From Chloroflexota bacterium (GTDB lineage Bacteria; Chloroflexota; Anaerolineae; Anaerolineales; UBA4823), in contig JAKOUW010000163.1 in the NCBI GenBank assembly GCA_029782365.1, positions 100,680 through 164,679 of the forward strand: a stretch of 64,000 bases of DNA, written 5' to 3'. The notes beneath the pieces were generated by a model. That model saw nothing but the letters and a program-made list of their open reading frames with translations. It was not told the DNA's origin and did no database searches. The translations under genes and the position numbers were made by a program. Positions 24,641 to 32,359 of this stretch are shown here, in pieces; the stretch's first letter is position 1; each line of letters starts with the position of its first letter.

Positions 24641-26011
24641 GTGAAAAAACTGTTCCTATCATTGCGCCAGGATGCACTGTTTAAAACAGTGGTCAAAAAT
24701 AGCGCTTACCTTTTCAGCGGAACCACCTTATCGGCCGGCTTGAATATGCTGCAAGGCATATTGACTGCCCGCTTGATTGGAATGTATGAGGTGGGTGTGG
24801 TAGCTGCGGTGGTGACTTTCGCTTCAAATGTCAACCGTTTATTATCTTTCCGCATGAGCGAAGTGGTGGTGAAGAGTTTTGGCGAGGCGTTAGTTTTACA
24901 ACAAACCAGCCAGGGAAGCAAAGAGCAGTCTGCGGCAATAATCAAAGGGATTGGCCTGACTGAAGCCGTGACATCGATACTGGCTTACCTGCTGCTTGTG
25001 CTCCTGTCTCCCTGGGCAGCCGTTGTGTTCGCCAAAGACGCGTCGACCGTCACCTGGTTTATTGTATACGGCCTGGTCTTATTGGCAAATATGGTTTACG
25101 AGACCTCCACCGGTGTGCTGCAAGTGACGCGTCGTTTTGATCGGGTTGCCGCGATCAACTTGGCGCAGAGCCTGGTGACCCTCAGCGTGATCGGTTGGGC
25201 GTTTGTTTTTCAGAAAGGCAGGGCGGAAGTTTTAACCGCCTACTTGTTGGGTAAGTCTCTGGCCGGTGTGGTGATCACCGCATTCGCCTTTCGCCAGCTC
25301 AACCAGGTGCTTTATCCTGGTTGGTGGCGCATCTCACTACGAGAGATTCCGGAATGGCGCAAGCTGGCGGGGTTTGCCATCAACACCAATCTGCATGGAA
25401 CCGTCAATTTGCTGGTGCGTGATAGTGAGCCCTTGTTTATAAACGCTCTGCTGTCGCCAACCCAGGGTGGTTATTACAATATTGCCGCCCGATTGATCAA
25501 CCTGGTTCTGATCCCTGTTGATCCTCTGATAGCGCCGACCTATACCGAATTGATTGGTACCATCGCCCGCCGCGAGTGGCAGGCAACGCGCCGCCTGCTG
25601 CAGCGGGTCAGCGGGTTAGCCGCGGCCTGGGTCTTATTGGCTGGTGGCAGCCTGGCATTAATCGGTTGGTGGTTGATTCCATTTTTATACAGTGAACAGG
25701 CCGCGCCGGCGTACCCGGCGTTTCTGATCTTACTGATTGGCTACGGTTTTGCCAGCGTATTGCCCTGGGATCGCCCACTCCTGCTGGCATTTGGCATGGC
25801 CAGTTATCCATTGTGGGTGATGGCGGGCACCGGCGCGCTCAAGATTCTCCTGACCCTGGTGTTGACCCCTCAATGGGGCTATTTGTGCGAGGCTGGGCTG
25901 CTTTCCGGCTTTTTTATCGTTTCAATTGGGGCGATTGTGTGGAGAGGCTTGACTGAATTGAAAATTCGATCGGCGCAATCAACCAGCACCTCTGCGGCTG
26001 GTGAATCTTAA
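24641..26011 (+). CDS. Polysaccharide flippase (Wzx/MOP superfamily)
   Basis: A 456-residue multi-pass membrane protein with about 12-14 hydrophobic helices. The N-terminal helix pair with LFSGTTLSAGLNMLQGILTA (about residues 24-43) and the next LIGMYEVGVVAA segment are typical of polysaccharide-repeat-unit flippases. Such proteins move lipid-linked glycans to the outer face of the membrane. The GTG start has no good Shine-Dalgarno sequence; no alternative is clearly better. It is the first gene of the polysaccharide locus. Confidence 0.85.
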   Translation: MKKLFLSLRQDALFKTVVKNSAYLFSGTTLSAGLNMLQGILTARLIGMYEVGVVAAVVTFASNVNRLLSFRMSEVVVKSFGEALVLQQTSQGSKEQSAAIIKGIGLTEAVTSILAYLLLVLLSPWAAVVFAKDASTVTWFIVYGLVLLANMVYETSTGVLQVTRRFDRVAAINLAQSLVTLSVIGWAFVFQKGRAEVLTAYLLGKSLAGVVITAFAFRQLNQVLYPGWWRISLREIPEWRKLAGFAINTNLHGTVNLLVRDSEPLFINALLSPTQGGYYNIAARLINLVLIPVDPLIAPTYTELIGTIARREWQATRRLLQRVSGLAAAWVLLAGGSLALIGWWLIPFLYSEQAAPAYPAFLILLIGYGFASVLPWDRPLLLAFGMASYPLWVMAGTGALKILLTLVLTPQWGYLCEAGLLSGFFIVSIGAIVWRGLTELKIRSAQSTSTSAAGES

Positions 26012-26025
26012 TTGGAGACTGATTG

Positions 26026-27210
26026 ATGAAAATTTGTTTTATCGCCCATTCACGCCTGCCTTCCACCACAGCGAACAGCATCCATGTTGTGAAAAACGTG
26101 CAATCATTTGCCCAATTAGGTCATGATGTTCAGTTATTGGCTTCCGAGCCAGTTGGGGAAGGAGTGCAGGCCGACAGCATCGAAAGACCTGCGGCCCAAT
26201 TGGCGCGCTTTTATGACTTAAAACCGGCCGCAGGGTCGGATTTGCCTTTTCCTGTCGAATGGCTGCCAGCCAGCCGGCGGTTCCATCGTTATGACTATGC
26301 CTGGCAGGCCGTCCAGCATGCCCGGAAGATGGGCGCGGATTTGGTTTATACCTGGATGCCGCAGGTGGGTCTGGCCACCTTGTTGAATGGGATGCCACTG
26401 ATCATGGAGGTGCATGAGCCACCAACCGGAAGGTTCGGCACGCGCTTGTTTGGGCTTATTCTGCGCCTGCCAGGACGCAAACGGTTTGTGCCTCTCTCCC
26501 AGGTAATGGCCGATATCATCCAAAAACGCTATCCATTATTTTCTCAGCGCAATAAGTCTTTCTCCATTGTGGTTTGCCATGATGCTGTCGATTTACAGCC
26601 CTATACCGCCCTGCCTGGACCGTCCGCTGCCCGCGCCCGGCTGGGCTTACCCGAGCGGCTGACGGTCGGCCATACAGGGCATTTGTATGCCGGGCGGGGC
26701 ATTGGTCTGCTGATCAGCCTGGCCCGGCGCTTTCCGCAAGTTACATTTCTCTTGGTGGGAGGGCGCCAGGCAGAACTGGAAGCGTGGCGCGCCAGGGTAA
26801 AGCAGGCTGGTGCTCACAACATCATCATGACCGGCTTTGTGGAGCGACAGCTCCTGCCGCTCTACCAGGCAGCATCTGATGTACTGTTAATGCCCTATGA
26901 GCGCGTAGTGGCTGGCAGCAGCGGTGGTGATAACGCCGAGTTTTGCAGTCCGATGAAAATGTTCGAATACATGGCGTGTGGGCGGGCGATCATTTCAAGC
27001 GATTTGCCAGCAATCAGAGAGGTGCTCAACGCGGGAAATAGTGTGCTCTGCCCTCCCGAGGACGAGTCAGCTTGGGCTGCAGCCTTGGAGGCAATGGTTG
27101 GCAGCGCCGAGCTGCGTCAGAAGTTAGGACAACAGGCTTTTCTGGATGTGCAGAACCATACCTGGTTAGCGCGTTCCGAACGGGTGATCACAGGCTTTCT
27201 GGAGGCCTGA
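26026..27210 (+). CDS. Glycosyltransferase family 4
   Basis: A 394-residue GT-B glycosyltransferase. The N-terminal domain begins MKICFIAHSRLPSTTANSIH, the linker holds VGHTGHLYAGRGIGLL, and the donor-binding site shows SPMKMFEYMACGRAIISSD with the acidic E-x7-E-like region (E in FEYMACG). It would transfer a sugar from a nucleotide sugar in the cytosol. The ATG at 26026 has TTGGAG eight bases upstream. It lies 14 bases after the flippase gene, in the same operon. Confidence 0.87.
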   Translation: MKICFIAHSRLPSTTANSIHVVKNVQSFAQLGHDVQLLASEPVGEGVQADSIERPAAQLARFYDLKPAAGSDLPFPVEWLPASRRFHRYDYAWQAVQHARKMGADLVYTWMPQVGLATLLNGMPLIMEVHEPPTGRFGTRLFGLILRLPGRKRFVPLSQVMADIIQKRYPLFSQRNKSFSIVVCHDAVDLQPYTALPGPSAARARLGLPERLTVGHTGHLYAGRGIGLLISLARRFPQVTFLLVGGRQAELEAWRARVKQAGAHNIIMTGFVERQLLPLYQAASDVLLMPYERVVAGSSGGDNAEFCSPMKMFEYMACGRAIISSDLPAIREVLNAGNSVLCPPEDESAWAAALEAMVGSAELRQKLGQQAFLDVQNHTWLARSERVITGFLEA

Positions 27211-27235
27211 CTCACTGCCGAGGTCAGGTTATAAT
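27207..27235 (+). promoter_or_regulatory. Sigma-70-like promoter before the deazaflavin-type oxidoreductase
   Basis: CTGACT (27207-27212, 4 of 6) and a perfect TATAAT (27230-27235) are separated by 17 nt. The start would be near 27242, giving a 53-nt leader with AAGGAG (27276-27281), 13 nt before the ATG. The -35 overlaps the previous gene's stop. Confidence 0.6.
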
Positions 27236-27294
27236 TAGGTACTCTTGATTTGATCCAAAGGATTTCATTTCTTTGAAGGAGCGCCAAATTCACG

Positions 27295-27879
27295 ATGAAT
27301 CAAAAATCAATTACTGATAGGCAGTTGAAGCAGGTATTTCGCTACTTGAATCGGGCGATGATTTTGAGCTGGCGCCTCGGATTGGGTGGGTGGGGAAATC
27401 GGGCGGATATTTCCGGCCAGATCATGGTGCTGACTCAAACTGGCCGGAAGAGCAGCCGCAGGCGCAGGACGCCGGTAAACTATACCATCCAAAATGGCGA
27501 TATTTATTGTGTCGCCGGTTTCGGCGCGGGGTCGGATTGGTACCGGAATATTTCATCGAATCCGCAGGTCGAGATCTGGCTGCCGCATGGCTGGTGGGCT
27601 GGCGTGGCGGAGGATGTCACAGGCTGCCCGGAGCATATTTATTTGATGCGCCAGGTGATGATTGCCAGTGGTTTTGCTGCCCGATCGGCGGGTATTTATC
27701 CTCTGACGATGAGCGATGAAGAGTTGAAGCAAGTCACTGCCGATTACCGCCTGGTGCGTATCCGGCGCACGCTTGCCCGCACCGGCCCCGGGGGCCCAGG
27801 CGACCTGGCCTGGATCTGGCCATTAACCACATTTTTTTTGCTGCCGTTAGCCCTTTACAGCCTGGTCCGCCGCCGATAA
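27295..27879 (+). CDS. Deazaflavin (F420)-type nitroreductase/quinone reductase family protein
   Basis: A 194-residue protein of the DDN-like split-barrel family. The core pattern is GQIMVLTQTGRKSSRRRRTPVNY, AGFGAGSDWYRNISSNPQVEI, and TADYRLVRIRR. Members in Actinobacteria reduce quinones or nitro-compounds with cofactor F420; Chloroflexota members may use F420 or another flavin. A C-terminal hydrophobic helix (about residues 173-190) suggests membrane tethering. It has its own promoter-like sequence and may not belong functionally to the polysaccharide locus. Confidence 0.75.
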   Translation: MNQKSITDRQLKQVFRYLNRAMILSWRLGLGGWGNRADISGQIMVLTQTGRKSSRRRRTPVNYTIQNGDIYCVAGFGAGSDWYRNISSNPQVEIWLPHGWWAGVAEDVTGCPEHIYLMRQVMIASGFAARSAGIYPLTMSDEELKQVTADYRLVRIRRTLARTGPGGPGDLAWIWPLTTFFLLPLALYSLVRRR

Positions 27880-27883
27880 GAAG

Positions 27884-29464
27884 ATGAAATTCTATCGGAC
27901 GCGCCGCTTCTGGATTGGAAGCGCTGCGGCATGTGCGGCAGGTGCTGTCCTGGCTGCTTTGGATGGCCGGGGAAGCTGGTTTCTCAGCTGGCTGTTATAC
28001 AGCCTGCTGCTTGGCCTGGGCCTGGCGAGCCTATCGTGGGCGAGCAAGTCGTTCCAGGCCGACCATAAGGCCAGCCGCACTGCTTTTGTGGCATGGGTGA
28101 TGCGCGTGAGCGTTGGAGTGGCGCTGATGCTGCTGCTGCCGCTGGTTGGCAATAAGAATGGGCCATCGCAGGCCGGGTATTTGTACGATGATGCCTTCCG
28201 GCGCGATTCACAGGCCTGGGAACTGGCCGCCTCGCAGCAGCCGCTGGTGAAAGCTTTCTCTGGCGATTACTCTGGCGACCAATACGGCGGCGTCCTGGCG
28301 CTGTATGCCCTGATGTACCGTTATCTCAGTCCGGATGCGCATCGTCCATTTTTGGTTATTTTGCTCGGAGCGGTTGTATCCATCTGGGGAGTGCTGGCGG
28401 CCTGGGCGGCAGCCAGGGAATGGTTTGGTTTGGAGACGGCTGGCGTCGCTGCCTGGGTAATGGCTCTTTATCCTGAGGCGTTGTTTCTGAGCGCCAGCCA
28501 TATGCGTGAAGCCCTGCTAATCCCCGCTTCGGCCCTGGCGTGGTACAGCTTGATTCCATTACAGCGAGCTCCTAGAATTGGTTGGGCGGCGATTGTTTGC
28601 GCGTTACTGGCCTTGTTGTTGGTGCAGCCGGCCGCGGCTGTGGGGATGATTGTAGTCATTGCAGTGTTTTGGATGCTCCAGGCGGGCCGCCGCTTTTCCT
28701 GGCGAGGCGTGATCCTTTGGGGCTTTTTTTTACTGGCCGCCGTGATTATCGTCCTCTCAGTGTGGGCCAATCTGCCTTCTCTCCAAAAATCTGGCGGCTT
28801 GGGTCTGGTGATAAACTGGTTGAGCAGCAATTTCAATGTTCAAATCAGCCAGACCGAGCGGCAGTCCGGTTGGATGCAAACGATTCTAGGAGATATTGGT
28901 CAGCAGTTTAAAGGCGCAGCGGTGACAGTGTATGGATTATTCCGGCCGGTCCTGCCGGCTGCCCTGATCGTGCCTGGCGTGTGGATCATGCAGTTGATCG
29001 AAATCCTGCGCGCCTGCGGATGGTATATGCTTGCCCCACTGCTGGCGTATGCAGCCTGGCTGGTCTTCCGGCCGACGCGAGCCGGTTTCTCTCAATTCGA
29101 GCGGCGGGCGCAGCTTCGCTGGTTGGCGCTGGCTGTCTGGGGCTGGGCGCTCCTGGCTTCTATGAATGCTGGCGGTGACCAATGGGATAACCCGCGCTAC
29201 CGGGCAATGTTCCTCGTCTTCCAGGCGTTGCTGTCAGCCTGGGCATGGTGCAAGGTGCGTGCGCTTCATGAACGCTGGTTCTGGCGTTTCGCTGGTGTTG
29301 AAGCTGTGTTTGTGGTTTTGTTCACGCTCTGGTACATGGGCCGCACGTTTCAATGGTTTTTTGGTTTTCACATATACCTGGCCCTGGCTGTGATTGCTGT
29401 CGCCAGCATGGCGATCATCATCTCGGGTATCCTCTACGATCGAAAACACCCTGCCTCCAGGTAA
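27884..29464 (+). CDS. Polytopic membrane protein, probable GT-C glycosyltransferase
   Basis: A 526-residue protein with about 11-12 hydrophobic helices. After the first helices an outward loop carries YLYDDAFRRDSQAWELA, with acidic residues in the place of the GT39/GT-C catalytic loop. Later there is LYPEALFLSASHMREALLIP, again reminiscent of GT-C membrane transferases. Such enzymes use polyprenyl-phosphate sugars outside the membrane. The exact family is not certain; an O-antigen polymerase or ligase is the other possibility. It starts four bases after the oxidoreductase gene. Confidence 0.6.
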   Translation: MKFYRTRRFWIGSAAACAAGAVLAALDGRGSWFLSWLLYSLLLGLGLASLSWASKSFQADHKASRTAFVAWVMRVSVGVALMLLLPLVGNKNGPSQAGYLYDDAFRRDSQAWELAASQQPLVKAFSGDYSGDQYGGVLALYALMYRYLSPDAHRPFLVILLGAVVSIWGVLAAWAAAREWFGLETAGVAAWVMALYPEALFLSASHMREALLIPASALAWYSLIPLQRAPRIGWAAIVCALLALLLVQPAAAVGMIVVIAVFWMLQAGRRFSWRGVILWGFFLLAAVIIVLSVWANLPSLQKSGGLGLVINWLSSNFNVQISQTERQSGWMQTILGDIGQQFKGAAVTVYGLFRPVLPAALIVPGVWIMQLIEILRACGWYMLAPLLAYAAWLVFRPTRAGFSQFERRAQLRWLALAVWGWALLASMNAGGDQWDNPRYRAMFLVFQALLSAWAWCKVRALHERWFWRFAGVEAVFVVLFTLWYMGRTFQWFFGFHIYLALAVIAVASMAIIISGILYDRKHPASR

Positions 29465-29484
29465 ACTTGGGCTTTTTCTTACCC

Positions 29485-29512
29485 TTGACGTAGCCTGTTC
29501 GACATGTATAAT
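29485..29512 (+). promoter_or_regulatory. Sigma-70 promoter of the EPS regulator gene
   Basis: TTGACG (29485-29490, 5 of 6) and TATAAT (29507-29512, 6 of 6) with a 16-nt spacer: the best match to a housekeeping promoter seen in the window. The start would be near 29519. The last bases of the -10 lie inside a 30-bp palindrome. Confidence 0.8.
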
Positions 29513-29539
29513 TCAGTCGTTGAATTCAATGACTGAATT
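29510..29539 (+). promoter_or_regulatory. 30-bp near-perfect palindromic operator
   Basis: The left arm holds ATTCAGTC (29511-29518) and the right arm GACTGAAT (29531-29538), around the central TTGAATTCAA (29520-29529). Fourteen of 15 base pairs match; only 29519/29530 mismatch. The palindrome overlaps the -10 box and the likely start site and ends ten bases before the regulator ATG. It is best read as the binding site of a dimeric repressor, most simply the MarR-type protein encoded just downstream. Confidence 0.75.
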
Positions 29540-29548
29540 TTGGTTGAA

Positions 29549-30133
29549 ATGAGTAATTTGGAAATCTCCCCCGATCCAGCCCGCGATATGGGGCTGTTGG
29601 AAGAAATCGAACACGATCCAGATGTCACCCAGGCTACGTTGGCAGCCATGCTTGGTGTTGCCGTGGGAACCGTGAACTGGTATTTAAAGCGCCTGATCGC
29701 CAAAGGATATGTCAAAGTAAAGCGCGCCGAGCGGAAGAAACTGAAATATATCATCACACCTGAAGGGATCGCTTATCGAGCGCACCTGACCATTGACTAT
29801 ATCGAACAATCGATGCTGCTTTACCGCCGGACGCGCACCAAAGTGATTGAATTATTATCCGAAGTAAAACGGCTGGGCATTGAGGCGGTTGTAGTGACGG
29901 GCGAAGGCGATATTGCTGATATCTGCCGCCTGACTTGCCTGGAACAAGGTGTGCGGGTAGTACCTGAAAAGGATGCGCCTGCCTGGGCTGCTGGGGGTAA
30001 ATTATTGCCGGCCTTTGTCTTCTCTGGCGCCAGGGTTTCATTACAGTCGGAAGGCCGGGATTTGGTGGAGATATTAAACGCAAAAGGCGACCGGGTTCAT
30101 GCGCTTGTTCAAAAAAGAAAATCGGAAGGATGA
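29549..30133 (+). CDS. MarR-type EPS-associated winged-helix regulator
   Basis: A 194-residue protein. The N-terminal winged helix (about residues 12-75) reads LEEIEHDPDVTQATLAAM, GVAVGTVNWYLKRLIAKGYV and KYIITPEGIAYRAHLT, close to the MarR EPS-associated regulator pattern. A second domain (about 95-165) has a Rossmann-like GIEAVVVTGEGDIADI turn, as if it senses a nucleotide or sugar nucleotide. It precedes the ABC exporter and sugar genes. A strong promoter and palindrome lie just upstream, pointing to autoregulation. The ATG at 29549 is chosen because TTG at 29540 lies against the palindrome. No clear Shine-Dalgarno is seen. Confidence 0.8.
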   Translation: MSNLEISPDPARDMGLLEEIEHDPDVTQATLAAMLGVAVGTVNWYLKRLIAKGYVKVKRAERKKLKYIITPEGIAYRAHLTIDYIEQSMLLYRRTRTKVIELLSEVKRLGIEAVVVTGEGDIADICRLTCLEQGVRVVPEKDAPAWAAGGKLLPAFVFSGARVSLQSEGRDLVEILNAKGDRVHALVQKRKSEG

Positions 30134-31061
30134 AGGCGAGGATTACGCTAACCTTATGAAATCAAGCTCTATGCAGCCTGCCCCCACACCAGCGAGCAGC
30201 CAATCACAAAACTCGCCCACGCCGGTGTTGGTTTTAAGGCCTCAACGCGGGCTTGCTTCGCTGAACCTGCGCGACCTGTGGATATTCCGTGAGTTGATTT
30301 ATTTTATGACTCTACGGGAGATTCAAGTTCGTTACAAACAGACCTTGTTGGGCGCCGCCTGGGCAGTGCTGCAGCCTGTTTTGCAAATGGTTGTTTTTTC
30401 CATGCTGTTTGGCGGCATTGCCAAAATTTCCTCTGATGGGCTGCCTTACCCGCTGTTCAATTTTACCGCCTTGCTGCCCTGGGGGTTATTCTCTCGCGCC
30501 CTTTCAGATGCGGGCCGGTCGCTGGTTGCCAACCGGAATATGATCACGAAGGTATATTTCCCGAGGGTGGTGATCCCCCTATCTTCCGTTTTGAGCGGCC
30601 TGGTTGACTTTTTCATTGCCTTTCTGGTACTGCTTGGCATCATGGCTTACTACCATTTCCAGCCGGGTTCAAATTTCCATTTCGTTTTTTCTCCAGCCTT
30701 GCTGGCTTTGCCGTTTCTCCTGCTGCTGACGTTGGTGACAGCCCTAGGAGTGAGCTTATGGTTCTCTGCAATGAACGTCCTTTATCGTGATGTCGGGTAT
30801 GTGTTGCCGTTCATCACCCAGATCTGGTTTTTTATCACTCCAATAGTGTATTCGTCCAGGGAAGTCACCGGGAATTTGCGCTTGTTATATATGCTGAATC
30901 CAATGACAGGTGTCATTGAAGGTTTTCGGTGGGCGCTGTTGGGCAGTCAATTTTCAGCAGCCGGCTGGCTCCTCGTGTCATCTCTTGTTTCGCTGGTGAT
31001 TCTTGTCACAGGGTGGGTGTATTTTCGCCAAATGGAACGCACCTTTGCGGATGAAATTTGA
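30099..31061 (+). CDS. Polysaccharide ABC transporter permease (Wzm-like)
   Basis: A 320-residue ABC-2-type permease with six predicted helices. An unusual N-terminal extension of about 45 residues rich in Ser, Pro and Gln comes before the core LWIFRELIYFMTLREIQVRY, QTLLGAAWAVLQPVLQM and the C-terminal MLNPMTGVIEGFRWALLG, all standard for Wzm/TagG. With its ATPase it would export lipid-linked polysaccharide. The ATG at 30099 overlaps the regulator by 35 bases; ATGs at 30156 and 30171 would drop the extension. The stop shares a base with the ATPase ATG. Confidence 0.87.
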   Translation: MRLFKKENRKDEGEDYANLMKSSSMQPAPTPASSQSQNSPTPVLVLRPQRGLASLNLRDLWIFRELIYFMTLREIQVRYKQTLLGAAWAVLQPVLQMVVFSMLFGGIAKISSDGLPYPLFNFTALLPWGLFSRALSDAGRSLVANRNMITKVYFPRVVIPLSSVLSGLVDFFIAFLVLLGIMAYYHFQPGSNFHFVFSPALLALPFLLLLTLVTALGVSLWFSAMNVLYRDVGYVLPFITQIWFFITPIVYSSREVTGNLRLLYMLNPMTGVIEGFRWALLGSQFSAAGWLLVSSLVSLVILVTGWVYFRQMERTFADEI

Positions 31062-32359
31062 TGAACACAATAAGTGAGGCTGTGATTCGGGTAGAGAATT
31101 TGGGCAAGCGTTTCAACGTGAAAGCCTCAGGAAACGGCGCGGTGGGCTCAAAATATGTATCGGGGTACCGCACACTGCGGGATGAATTATCGACGAGCTT
31201 GCGCCGCATCAGAGAAAGGACGCAAGAGGAAACCGGCTCCATTTTCTGGGCACTGCGCGGGATATCCTTTGAAGTGCATCGAGGGCAGGTGCTTGGAATT
31301 ATCGGCCGGAACGGCGCTGGGAAATCCACACTGTTGAAAATCCTTTCTCGAGTAACTGAGCCGAGCGAAGGCATGGTGGAAATTCATGGCAGAGTCGGGG
31401 CACTGTTGGAGGTGGGCACAGGTTTCCACCCTGAATTAACCGGCCGCGAAAATGTTTTTCTGAATGGCGCCATCCTGGGTATGCGCCGCACAGAAACTCA
31501 GCGGAAATTTGATGAAATCGTTGAATTTGCCGAAGTTACAAAGTTTATCGACACGCCGGTGAAGCGTTATTCCAGCGGCATGTATCTGCGCCTGGCTTTT
31601 GCGGTGGCTGCCCACCTGGAGCCGGAAATCCTGGTGGTGGATGAAGTACTGGCGGTGGGCGATGCCGAGTTCCAGCGAAAATGCATCGGTAAGATGAGCG
31701 ATGTTGCTCAACAGGGGAGGACGGTGCTTTTTGTCAGCCATAATATGTCGGCCATTTTGCGTTTGACCGAGGAAGCGATTGTGCTTGACCACGGCAGTTT
31801 GGTTTTGCGCGCCCCTACTCCGCAGGCCGTTGACTTTTATATGTCCTCTGGCCTGGGCGAAAAAGCTGATCGCAGTTGGCGAGCCGAAGAAGTCCCACCG
31901 AGTTCGCAGCCTTTCCGCCCAGTTGCTCTGCGTGTGCGGGATATCCAAGGCCGGCATGTGGATTCGTTTCGCTCAACCGAACCTATTCACGTGGAGTTTG
32001 AGTATCATCTCGATGCGCCTATCAATGGACTGCGCACCGGTATCTACTTGCAAACCAACATGGGTGAATTTGTATTTACCTCCTTCGATACGGACTCTCC
32101 TGAACAGTACCGGCAGTACCCTGCACGAGCCGCCGGGCGTTACTGCAGTCATTGCCTGATCCCGGCCAATCTTCTCAACGAAGGCGGGTATGTGCTGGGA
32201 GTGAATGCCAGCTCGTTCGGCATTAAGAGGTATTTTGAGGAAGAAGGCGCTTTGAATTTTTCGGTCGATGCGGCCGGAGCTCCTGGCAAGCAGTGGACTG
32301 AAAAACGCCTCGGTCCTGTGCGCCCCTCCCTGGAGTGGAGGATTGACTATGTCACCTGA
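31061..32359 (+). CDS. Polysaccharide ABC transporter ATPase (Wzt-like) with C-terminal carbohydrate domain
   Basis: A 432-residue ATPase. Walker A is GIIGRNGAGKSTLL, the signature VKRYSSGMYLRLAFAVA, and Walker B ILVVDEVLAVGDAEFQ. Residues about 290-430 form a beta-sandwich Wzt C-terminal domain (VEFEYHLDAPINGLRTGIY and GGYVLGVNASSFG), which in characterised Wzt proteins binds the cap of the polymer for export. The ATG at 31061 shares a base with the permease stop (TGATG). The next gene overlaps by eleven bases. This indicates a terminally modified polymer and an ABC route beside the flippase. Confidence 0.9.
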   Translation: MNTISEAVIRVENLGKRFNVKASGNGAVGSKYVSGYRTLRDELSTSLRRIRERTQEETGSIFWALRGISFEVHRGQVLGIIGRNGAGKSTLLKILSRVTEPSEGMVEIHGRVGALLEVGTGFHPELTGRENVFLNGAILGMRRTETQRKFDEIVEFAEVTKFIDTPVKRYSSGMYLRLAFAVAAHLEPEILVVDEVLAVGDAEFQRKCIGKMSDVAQQGRTVLFVSHNMSAILRLTEEAIVLDHGSLVLRAPTPQAVDFYMSSGLGEKADRSWRAEEVPPSSQPFRPVALRVRDIQGRHVDSFRSTEPIHVEFEYHLDAPINGLRTGIYLQTNMGEFVFTSFDTDSPEQYRQYPARAAGRYCSHCLIPANLLNEGGYVLGVNASSFGIKRYFEEEGALNFSVDAAGAPGKQWTEKRLGPVRPSLEWRIDYVT

